Positions 26,629 to 37,530 of a stretch of 64,000 nt of DNA are shown here, piece by piece. Within the stretch, counting starts at the first letter, position 1, and each line of letters starts with the position of its first letter. The stretch is from Trichoplax adhaerens. Taxonomy: Eukaryota > Placozoa > Uniplacotomia > Trichoplacea > Trichoplacidae. The translations under genes were made by a program, and so were the position numbers. The stretch lies in contig NW_002060964.1 of assembly GCF_000150275.1 (NCBI RefSeq), forward strand, positions 509,322-573,321. The letters run 5' to 3'. Under the pieces are notes generated by a model that saw only the letters and a list, made by a program, of their open reading frames with translations, was not told where the DNA came from and ran no database searches.

Positions 26629-29389
26629 TGCTTAATCGCTAAAGAATAAGCTTAGGCTGGACAAAGGCTTAGCATGATGGATCCTTTCGATGTTTGTTAT
26701 CTATTTACAAACAGAGCGATGATTGCCAAGTGAATGATGAAAATTCTATGATCTTCAACTTTCAACAGAATTTTAATAGTATCGTTTAAATATTTTAAAT
26801 AGAAATTTAAGAAGCTCATAGTTTAATTTTCATCATTTCATCGTATTTTATTACTCAGAATTAGTTCATACCTAACCAATACAGCATAAAAACATACCTG
26901 CATTTATCAAGTTTAATTTCGAATTATTTCTCTCTGAACCAACTGAAAGCAATTACTTATTTCGACAAATTGTAAAAATTAAGATAGCATACGGTGGATT
27001 ACTTTAGAAGTAACATTTAATGTCATCCATGATGATTCCATATTATAAGATACCAACTTGATTTCCTATTACTAGTTGAAGTAATCTTCAATTTTGGGAA
27101 ATTTGTCATTTCTGTAGTCCATCTTGGCTCAATATTTTTATTATTAAGCACATGAGAAGCTTTAGTGTAAAATATACTAAATATAAATAGGTATACAAAT
27201 ATAATTTAAATATCAAAGCATCGAACTACAGTGCACACCTTTGTAATTTTTAAGATAGCAACAGTTTTTACAATGCAAGACATGTTACAAAACTTTAAAA
27301 ATATCAATCGATCTATTGAAATTTATTACTTTAAAACTTACGAGATTATCATTTTAATTTAACTTTTAATTTCATTTTTTTTGGCCTCAGCTCTTATTTC
27401 TTCCGTTTAATATTTTAAAGAAATTGACAGAGCAGCCTTAAAGTTCAATTTTCAACCGCTTTTTCTGTATCTGCTAGTGTTCTTGATCTATCGCATTTAA
27501 AAAAATTGATGGGATAGAATTGGTTAATAAAGATGAAAGTAAACACATAGAATAGCAATTTGAATTGAAATTTCCGATTCTAATAGTTCTATATGAAATA
27601 GATAACTAAATTACTCCGAAAAGAATGTAGCTCATGTAGTATATAAAGCGATGTATAGGTATTACTGTTCAAGGATATGTGTGGATAAAGCCCTCAACAG
27701 CACTACAGACTCAGTAAGTAGTCTCTTAATATGATAATATTTACTAGTATAGGTCAAAATCAACCAGCTGAAATCACTATTAAGCTTTATTCTCCAATTA
27801 TGTACATGTCAAACAAAATCACTTACAGGTACCACAGCAATCTATTAGACAATAGGAATTTTAAGTAACATTTACTTACTTATCAATAAACTGTAGATTC
27901 ATTACTAATCATGATCGTCTATCATTCAAATAAGAAGGTGAATAGTGTTAACCTCACTTAGCCATGCTGTCCTTGTAGACTATTTCTGATGTTATAATAA
28001 AGGCATCAATAACTATAATTAGGTACTTCTATGTACAGGTACATGATATCTATTGGTTATTGCCAATATTATTATAAATGTTGAGAAAAATTGAATTATA
28101 GTAATCTATGGCTACATGGCCTTCAATCATAATGATAACAATAACATTAACGGTACATGCATGCAGAATTCCATTTTGATACATTTTAGTAGACTAGCTG
28201 CTAGAAATAGTCAAGACTAGAAACATATCTAGTGCTGGAGGATTGGAGTAGAAGTAAAGTATCGTCTACAATTGTATTGTACTTCTCGTTACTTCGTGTT
28301 AGTCAGTTTCTTATTCATCACAGGTATTTCAACGACTGTTTCGTTCATTCCTATAACCCAAAGAATGACTAGTAGAGTAAAGTACGATAAGCATATAGTT
28401 ATAGATTACATAGATTCGAAACGGTCTACGAGTTAATTAAGTTAGCTTTATATTAACGATCGCTAAGCTCAACGAAATACAAGGCATTCAATTATAAAAA
28501 TGAAGATCTCTTATTACTGCACATGTAGGACTACGGCCTATGCGGTATGAATACTATCCAATGGTTAGCTACATTGGAATAAGATATGTATGACGTTGAA
28601 CTATGCCCACGCTAGCAACCTAAACAACGGATGATCTTATCATTAATTCTAACTACAACTTGTCACTTTGCTAAAAACTTTAGAACACTTCACAGACTTG
28701 AAGGCATAAGCGACTATCATGGACTAATGGAGGATGTGGTAGTCTTTACGAGACTGCTAATTAATAATTCAAGAGGATGATTCAATTTTTTCATTCTTCA
28801 TCTTTTCCTGCCATAAGTACATCATTTAGATTACTACATTTATTGAAAACTAGTAAAAGAATATAATCCCTATAGTTATGTAAGGTACCCAAAACACCTA
28901 TCTCAGTTAGATCTGTTATGCGTAACATACTGTAGTAAATGACTATAGCAGAGTCCTTTATAGCTTTTAGTTTGTAACTATTGTTACTTTACTATAGAAA
29001 ATATCGAGAAAGTGGTAGTATCTTATAAGTTTTACCCTGCCAAATAAGGATGTCGCCATGTTTTCTTCCTTACTATTTTATAAAGTATTGTATAGATTAC
29101 TATAGAATTAACCTAAGAGCAATCACCTAATCTAAAGAAAGAGCGTTTGGTGGTCTATTAGGATTGTAAATGAATTTGACTCAGTAACAAAGTCCTATCC
29201 ACAAAGAAAGAGGATTTATAACATGACAGTAAAGTACTGCGATGTAGGTTATAATCGGTCAGCCACCGTACAATTTCACACTAAACATCAACTGTCAATA
29301 CTAATGTCAGAAAAGTAGTCATAGTTGTCACATAAAATTTTTTGATAAGCGATTATGTGATCTTTATAAAATTTAGATTTTTCGGATTC
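26629..29389. other. Gene-free intergenic DNA between transporters C and D
   Basis: The two genes converge on this interval, with D ending at 30614. No exon, RNA gene or clear tandem repeat was recognised. Confidence 0.45.
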
Positions 29390-30010
29390 AGAATCCGGAA
29401 CCGGTCAGATCTATGTCCGATATAATTTTGGGATTCTAATGTTTAGAAAATGTTAGAAGAGTTGATTTTTGAAATTTGAACTTTTTGTTGTGAATTTGAA
29501 ATTTTGGAATTTTATGAGGAGAAATGAAAGTTACATTAACAAAGTTTAGTTGAGGAAATAGAAAATAAGATGGCAAGTGGTAGAGGTTGTGTTGATTGCT
29601 AAGAAGTTAGACTGTTATTTTTATGATTTAATCTTTATATTTAAGCTTGATGTATTCTATGGTTAGGCTGTTGGCTTTATAGTGTTTTGTAAAGTAATCA
29701 TAAGATTAATTGTGTCTGAACTTTGAATGATTTTTTTTTTCTTAAGTGGTGCAAAGTAGTTTTCTAAAGTGAATCTTAAGAGAGATTGGTTAATAAATGT
29801 TTAGTTTTAAATACCACATACGGCTCTGTGAAACCTATAAATGATAGTGGAATTAGAATATTTAGAGTAGAGAGTAAAGAAAGATTCTTTTGAAGAGCTT
29901 GTCGAATTTTAAAGACCTTCGGGGTGGAACTGTTGTAAGTGAAAACATTCTTGTTTTTTTTAGATTGTTTGGTTGTTGACAGTTTCAGTTCTGTCCTTTC
30001 TTTTTATTTC
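29390..30010. other. Strand-asymmetric, C-poor island
   Basis: The plus strand here is unusually poor in C and rich in G and T (for example gttagaagagttgatttttg and ggtagaggttgtgttgattg), unlike the balanced AT-rich DNA on both sides. No open frame longer than chance was seen. A single n lies just beyond, near 30048. It could be a piece of a mobile element, a region transcribed in one direction, or a poorly covered or foreign stretch in the assembly. Confidence 0.5.
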
Positions 30011-30613
30011 GTCACTTATAATACTTAGAATTAAGTATTTTAAAGGCNTGTTTGATCGGACTCTCTCACGCTTTCTTAATAAATTGTTGATATTTTATTT
30101 CCCAAATATAAATTTGGTGTCAAAGTTTTGTTAAGTCGACCAGAGTGCAAAGAATGTAGAATTAAAGTTTGTTAGAAGTTTTGTAGCTTGATTTCTACAC
30201 ACTTCATTTCATTGCATTACAATCAAACTGCAAACATCACAATCTACAATTTTAGAAAGTATTTTATTACATACATATGATAGCACTTTAAATATCGTTT
30301 TCGTTGACATACATGAGGATAGATTTAGCGTGTACGAATAACAAGTTTTTTCGTACATTAACTGGGCTACCGCTTCGTGCTATTCGAAATTTAACTTATT
30401 TTCATTGGGCTATCTGGGAAAGGCCTAGTTTAATAAATGTATATTAATAAGACAATTGTCCATCTCTCAGGTAAAACAATACCAAACGCTTCATGAACTT
30501 TTTGCAGACTTTCACGCTCGAAACATTAATTTAGAGCCCATATCAACATATTATGCTATACCTAAATTCATTGTTACACCTCATTTACATCGTCTGTCTA
30601 AATTTAATATTAT

Positions 30614-33600
30614 TTATAACAGTGCAACAGTAGCAAACGACAAAGCTGATCCCAAGCCTAATCCCAATATCAGACAAGCAGCCATAATTGCTCCTGTTGA
30701 TTCTGCATATTTGGCATCAACCCTCCTGTGATAGATATTAAGATGACGGTTTCAAGGAGACTCAAAATGTTATCAAATATGACTAAATCAAGCGAAACCG
30801 TATTATACAGTTACTCACATTGGACCATACATCATCGATAACGATATGATGTAGCCATTGGATACACCCAGCAGTGCCAATGATATGACGTACACAATAT
30901 CACTTGGAATTAAAACTGGTAGATTACTTCGTGGTTGAACATTCATTAGTAAGAATAAGGGAATAAATCCAATTCTCATAAGGGTCAGGATCAAAAGAGT
31001 GATCCCACGTTTATAGTTTGGCTAAAAGTGATAAAATTGCATTTGTAAGAAAGAATCTTCTATTAATAAACAGGCTGATAAAATAACAAGTCATTCAATC
31101 ATTATTGCTGCTGCTGTACCTGCAGCAGCCATAAGGCCAGAAATCTTCCCACAAAATCTGCTACATTAAAAGTCAGAAAGCATGTAACCGGCGTAAAGAA
31201 TCGATCTGTAAGAATTCAGATACATATTAGCAAGCGTCACTTATAAATTTTTTGAACGATTTGTAAAATTTAGCCTTACTAAGAAAAGTACTATTTGACG
31301 CTTTATCAACAGGTTCAATCCGAGACGCTATTGCCGGATATACCCCCAATGTTATCGTGAAACAGAGTATGCCAGATAATGCAGTGGGCCAAATCTGTTA
31401 CAAATTGATAAATAGCAGCCTTAAGAGTTTAAAAGTTGATAGTTTAAGCTACACTTTTTGTTATTCTAATATACTGTATAATACATAAGAATTGAAAGTT
31501 ATACAGTATTAGTCTCTAACCTGCTTCCAAATCATGATTAGGTAGCGACCACCATGAACCCACCTACTTACAGTAACAGATATGTCCTTTTCATCAGCGA
31601 CTCTGGTTTTCTCCATGGCATCATTATCAGAAGGAGATTCTTCTTCAGCTAACAGGTATCAAATAAGTAATAAGAGGTATCAAATAGAGATTCTTCTTCA
31701 GCTAACAGGTATCAAATAAAGTGACTTTTATATATTGCACTCGTAGCATATTAAGTAAGTATCGAAACAGTTTACCATCGGTTTTTTCAGCTGATTTATC
31801 AAATTCTAATTTCTTCATATGATATTTAGCGTACTCCTACGTCAATTCATATGGTAATTTTGATACGATTTAAAAATAATGACGAGTACTTTCATACTAC
31901 CCAAGTATGCAAGAAACTACAACACTTACGATTCTACGAAGCAACGCATACGATATGATGCATACAAGCAAAGCTACAACAGCACTGATAAAATAGAAGA
32001 CAGCACTTTCGTACGGATCATTAGCACCTAAATAAACAATGGGCTTCAGTAAAGGACAATATTCATAAAGTCGAATCCCACTTACTACTTTTGGCGTAAT
32101 CAAACTCTCCATAAAATAGTTTATCATACTCCTTACCTAATAGTGAGAGTATACTTGCTGCTGATGTAAAAATTCCAGCTAACGCCTGTAAAAGTACGCA
32201 GAATGTTGTGGTTGCTATAGCAATTTATCCCAAAAATTGATGCGATATTACACTGCGATCTTGGTTTACCTGTCCGCTAACTACGGATTGTGAATATTGC
32301 TTGGGGAAGAGACTGGCTAACCCGAATAAGCTAGATTGATAGATAGCTGAACCCAAAGCTAACTCAATCAAATAGAAAAAATATTAATAAATTACGAAAT
32401 ACTGTAATCAGTACTTTCTTTCTCAGTTCCTTGAAACAAGCACAACTATCCTTTCAAGATCACCAATGAAGACAATAGTACTTACAGTTAGATATCACAA
32501 TGCCAACAATAGTGAGAGTGAAGAATGTGTCTATCCCTATAAAGAACTTATCAATGGTTAGCTTAAGAAAATAGTGACATACAGAATTTCAGCATAAAAC
32601 TCGAATGACCAATCCAACAATTCTCTAAAAACTTATAATTAAAGGCAATTTTATTGAACCATTTACTAATTTCGAAATTTATAACGCTGCATTCACATTG
32701 AGTGTATACTTACATGTCGACGTATCGACCTTGACCATGACAGCAGTGAAAATAAATATTATCATCAAGATGACTGGAGAAACTATCATGCGAATCTTTA
32801 AGCGAATCCTAAAAATTTTTTCGAAATATTCCAATGGATATTTTGATTAACAATTATGTAGCATGGTATGAAAGTAATGACTGTAATTGTGTAAATTCAC
32901 TACAAGTTCGAGATACACTATTCAATGATATCATATACGTGAGAGCACAGCTTAGTATCAAAACCTCTCTACATTAAATTACATTATTTATATTGTACGG
33001 GTAGCGCTATACTGGAAATGGTTATTAAGTTTTTTAATATTTATTTATCGATAACAGTAATGAAACAGCCGAATTATTTTATATGCATATATAGAGACTA
33101 AATCAAGGAAAATTTTATCTTATGCCGAGGCGACCTAAAATATTGAGATCATGCTCATCAAGGATAACGAGGTACATCTTAATAAGTTCGTTTAAGCGTG
33201 GATTGCAGGAGAAGACGGCCATATGACTTATAGATAAAGACGAGAAGAATACAATAACCAGACTTATAGACGACTATCAAACGTAAAGGAAGTGATGAAA
33301 GATTACTAGAACAGGAACGTACAGTAAGCAAAACTGAAGACTAGAAAGGCACTATCATAATAAGACTGTTAGGTATGACTAGAAGAATATTAGATTATCT
33401 CAAAATTACTTGAAGACGACTGCCAGTTGGAGAATAAAATAACGGCAAGGTTATTTGTTGACGAATATGGATAGGAAAAGACTAGAAGAAGACTACCATA
33501 CCTTAGGTAATCTAAACTCTATCTAACCGAAATTACATAAATTTGCCGCTTTAAGATTTGCTTATACTATCTTTCATTCTTACACTCGAAGCATCGGAAC

Positions 33601-35792
33601 AGTCACCGCTGCAGCCACAATGGCAGGTACACTATAGGCAACCAAAAAATAATTTTGGTAGGTATATTGCCATCGGGTTCCATTCAGTTTGGCTGAGAAA
33701 TACTGTAATATTCAAGGAAAATCGATTGTCAATCCAAGCACTGACCATTAACCTTAACGGATATGTTGATAGAATAGAATCTTACTGGACTGGCAGTCAG
33801 AAACATGTTAAATGGTAGCAGGGTGCACATACCAAGGAACAGAAATAAAAAGTAAACCATATTATACCTAATACAAGAGAATAAATCAAAGCCCATCAAT
33901 AGAACCATTAACGAAGCAATTTTCTCAAGCATTTGATTACCATCAAGATTAGCTAATACCGTCATGACTATTAAGCAATTGCTACACTAGCACTTTGTCC
34001 TAACATTAGAAAGCTATCCCTATTTGTACGCCTAAAAAAACAGAAGCAATAGGCCAAGTACAGTAGATTATACTATACATGCATACTACTGTACAATTAG
34101 AAGCTTACTTGTCAATATTAACGATATTTACAGTAGAGAAAATTAAATCACCATATCGCCAATGTACTACAGGTAAGAAGCAGTTGAAAGTATTAAAATG
34201 GCTCGATCTATTGCACCGAAAAAGCTACCAATTTGATGTATATCTTGTCTATTTATTAAAAGCATTACATTCAACCCAAGAAATATGTGAGTCATATCAT
34301 TGCCTACCGTGGTAATTGTGGTGATGCTTATTTTAGATTTAAAGTTCATCGTTATGAATTCACGGATCAACATTGACCCGAATTCACTTCTATCCATAAT
34401 TTTGCTATACGCAAACTAGCTGATTTATCAGTATCTCAGTTTGGCTAATATAACTTCAGGACTATTGGACAACTTACTATCTAAAATCAATCCTTTCTTC
34501 ATAATAATACCGTATAATATGGGTAAGGAAGAATTGCAGTAACGGTAGACATGATCCTTACCAAAATACGACGACAAGTGTAGATTCTGTGCGTTCAATT
34601 GAATCTCTAAAGACTCTAGTAAACTGCAAACAATTCTATAAGAGTCAACTATTATTATCAAAGGTTCCATAAACATAAATGATATTCTATTGACGTAAAA
34701 GGTAAAAGATTCAAAACATAGAAACTGTTGCAAAGTGTTTGGCTGTAATAGCGTAAAACGAATCCCATCTGGCAGCAGGATCGCACTGATTTTCTTTTAC
34801 TTTTGTTACTAAAATCTCAAATTAATTTTTCGCCTTCGATCGTAAAGACAAGTACAAGTCGACTCAAACATTCCCTTGTGACATATCAAAGATGCTGCTG
34901 AAACGGCTCGACACCTTCATTATACGTGTACTAGTCCAAGCAAACATGCCAAGTTTTAACGAAATGAACTCAGATCTTGACCTTCAAATCTTGATTGATT
35001 TTGCTAAGAATTGGCAGATAAGTTGGGACAAATGCATTGAAATGATATATAGCCGTTTCAGTGGCATTTGTGGATATAGCATAGGGAAATACTACAACAT
35101 CAGTTAAAATTGGAGATGATGGAATTAAACTCAATGCGTCCGTACAGGTGAATGACAAACATAAGCACTGTGGAATGGGATCACCTAAAGTATCTCAAAA
35201 ATCTACTCCATACTCCTCGTATCGTAGTCGTCATTATCATTCTACTTTGTCACTATATAGCGGCAATGTGGTGGCGAAGATGGAAAAAAGAATTGATGCT
35301 CATGTAGACCCATAGAGATAAATAGTAAAATGGCCTACTTCAAAACTGGAGTTGATGCAATAAAGCATCCGCAAAAGCGTATTACTACAACACAATCACA
35401 GTTGAATCAATCGAAGATTCTTGCAGATCGACAGCATGCTTTTTGCATCATTACTATCATCATTCTACTCTGCCATTCTATCTTATAGCATGCAACATTG
35501 CTGCGATACCGGAGAGCGATGATGATGGAAAAGAATTGATGCTAATAACAGTCTATGATGCAACAATCCATTGAGTAGCATCACTCCTTCAGTTAATGAA
35601 CTGTAAATAAGCGAATCAAGTCATCTTTGCGACATTGCTTCCAGCCTCCATTTTATCATCATCAACTTACTTATCCTTTGGCGATTCATCTTTGACGTGT
35701 TTACTGCTTATTTCCATACGCTTTACCGACCGATCCAAGCTATCGGTATCTGGTGACCAGGTGCATGTATCACTAGCTAAAGGTCCGTCCAT
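30614..35792 (-). CDS. Equilibrative nucleoside transporter (SLC29/ENT family), complete gene D
   Basis: Fourteen minus-strand exons: 35792-35671, 33867-33786, 33702-33584, 32808-32714, 32536-32486, 32358-32270, 32185-32137, 32027-31930, 31836-31776, 31648-31572, 31394-31280, 31205-31120, 31021-30819 and 30725-30614. They add to 1359 nt, a 452-residue protein, close to human ENT1 (456). The first exon encodes a polar cytosolic tail ending PKDK that joins YNMVYFLFLFLGMCTLLPFN, the usual ENT TM1. Next come YQSSLFGLASLFPKQYSQ, ALAGIFTSAASILSLL, VADFVGRFLALW, RIGFIPLFLLMNVQPR and the last helix with ESTGAIM. The loop between helices 6 and 7 (residues about 236-281) is charged. All borders are GT..AG. 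It lies opposite to A and C and keeps the normal TM1 motif, so it is the best candidate for the ancestral type of function. Confidence 0.94.
31634..31719 (-). repeat. 53-bp tandem duplication that copies a splice acceptor of gene D
   Basis: A 33-bp stretch occurs at 31634-31666 and again at 31687-31719. It covers the start of the exon 31648-31572 and its pyrimidine-rich acceptor (tgatacctgttag on the minus strand). The farther copy could serve as an alternative acceptor. Because the offset is 53 bp, not a multiple of three, using it would shift the frame. Confidence 0.85.
35200..35560. repeat. Diverged tandem duplication in intron 1 of gene D
   Basis: About 35235-35310 resembles 35450-35545, with shared words tcattctact and gaattgatgct. 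No coding role was recognised. The rest of this 1.8 kb intron, including several short open frames at 34079-34733 and 34892-35158, shows no family motif. Confidence 0.45.
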
Positions 35793-36129
35793 TGCGATCA
35801 ATATTCCTCCTTACCAATCTTCGACAGCAGGAACTTGAGGAAGAAATGCTTGTTGATCTTTCAAGCCATGCGTTATAGCCGGGAAGTACGCTTGGCCCAT
35901 TTACGTCTAATGGTACAGTATCACTGTTTCGGATATTTAGAGCAGTATACTGCCGTTCTTAGGGGCGAGGCTGGAGGACTGATCCAAGCTGGCAATACTA
36001 CGCATGTCCAGGCTGCGCTTAGGTTGACTATAGGGAGTCCAATTCGCTACTAAACAAGATAGTAGTTATACTAAGTTGAAGAGGGAAAAGGAGGAATACT
36101 AGCCAGTTGAACTCTTAGCAGAATCGGTC

Positions 36130-36237
36130 ATGGCCGACATGAGCTCGATAGTTGGACTTTTTTGGACACTTTTCTCAATTGGTTTGACGATGATTTGCTT
36201 TGCGTACATAGCATGCACTGCTAGGATTACATATTGA
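36130..36237 (+). CDS. Small open frame with one hydrophobic segment, doubtful
   Basis: The ATG stands in a fair context (gtcatggcc) and is followed by 35 codons to a TGA, reading MADMSSIVGLFWTLF and then a hydrophobic stretch ending in AYIACTARITY. It could be a first exon or a micropeptide, or chance. No paralogue is seen upstream of gene F, which argues against a function tied to the prosaposin genes. Confidence 0.18.
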   Translation: MADMSSIVGLFWTLFSIGLTMICFAYIACTARITY

Positions 36238-36859
36238 ATTGGTGGGCTGCCTGTTTGCTACACAAGTGATACGAATAGCATGCAATCAGGCTGTACGATG
36301 AGCAAGTTGCTCATCGATAGGCCATGGCAGCAATACATAGGAAGCCGATGAAGAGGTGCTTAACATGTTCATCATGAGTTGATGAACATCACTATTACAA
36401 GTGTAGACGAATACGAATAAGTTTAATCCTTCGTCAATTCAACATTATAGTATTAGAGACTAGCCGATGCAGCATAGCTCTGCGTGCGAAAGCTGATTGG
36501 TCTATCCGCAATAAAGCTGCGGGAAGGTGTAGTTTAGTGCGTTGCAGATTGAGCGAGACGAGTACTTGTCGGTTCTTTTGGAAAAATCACAATATAATTG
36601 ATTTCAGTTTCTATGTAACCTTAGCTGACTGCAGGCTACAGAGCATAGTGGCATCCAGATGGATGGGCTGTATCGATAAACATGTTAGCTAGAGCAACAA
36701 CACATTACATATAACACGATGCAGTCCAAGGTATGCAAAGCATGTTGAAGAAGAAGCTGCGGTTCATAGCATGACAATAGTGCATAGATATCCATTTTAA
36801 AGCAGACGTTGTTTAAGAATGAAGAGAAAAGAAATTTCTATCTGCATACTGATAGACTT

Positions 36860-36899
36860 GGGAATGAAAGAATAGAAATGCTAAAGTCCGATCAATAAT
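36860..36899. promoter_or_regulatory. 40-bp near-identical block upstream of gene E
   Basis: This block differs from 45552-45591 by one base in 40, while the DNA on either side of it is far more diverged. It lies about 630 bp before the E start codon, and its partner about 650 bp before the F start codon. It may be an enhancer, core promoter part, untranslated exon or small RNA. On the minus strand the shared frame reads IIDRTLAFLFFHSQ in both copies and the one change is silent. Confidence 0.55.
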
Positions 36900-37530
36900 T
36901 TTGCACTTCTTCATCTGTGATATTCAAATTTGCTAACATGAAGAGTCTTTCTTCTTGCGCATACGATGGACAACTATGAGAAGTTATCCAAAGTTTCGAA
37001 ATACGAGTACAGCCTATGGCCTATGTTGCAATGATCAACATACGCGTAGACTAGCACACTATTTTAGTTCACGATCGGCAATCTCCTGCGAATGATTGCC
37101 AACGGTACACAAGCATAGAGGATAAAAACAAACCTTAAACATACAATGCTCCCAGATGCAAATTATTCCTGAACTCGTAGCTTATTGCATAGAATAGGCG
37201 ATACTAACAACCAATCCAGTATGCAAATAGCAAGGACGAATTATCAAAACTGTAAGAGTTTATGTTAACCTTTGATGGCACAGCAGGATATGGCTAAAGT
37301 ACTGTCTCGAATATTCACTGGTAATGATGATAATTTACAATCATACGGGACTTTTCTTGATGAAAAATCACTTCAAGTTCATTGGCTTGCTTAGAAAGAA
37401 AAATAAATCAATTCACATAATAAGAAATTGTCGATTTGCACTGAAAACATATACTTCCCAGCAATTCCATATCTTTCATAACACACCGTTTGAACTGCAT
37501 TGGATTCTTAAAGGTTATGTAAAATTCATC

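Larger units (their letters stand above)
35793..37530. promoter_or_regulatory. Divergent intergenic region between transporter D and prosaposin E
   Basis: D is transcribed leftward and E rightward from here, so the region should hold both promoters. It contains a 40-bp block at 36860-36899 that is repeated upstream of gene F, and weaker similarity to the DNA upstream of F continues to the start codon. A 35-codon open frame at 36130-36237 (start MADMSSIVGLF) with one hydrophobic segment is listed separately. No TATA box could be assigned with confidence. Confidence 0.5.

Noticed and set aside
30456-30731. 91-codon plus-strand open frame
   Set aside because: It overlaps the antisense of the last exon of transporter D, whose reading, length (112 nt) and acceptor match three other transporter copies.
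31897-32127. Stand-alone 76-residue minus-strand protein
   Set aside because: Only 31930-32027 of it is coding, as an internal exon of gene D. The rest reads into introns on both sides.
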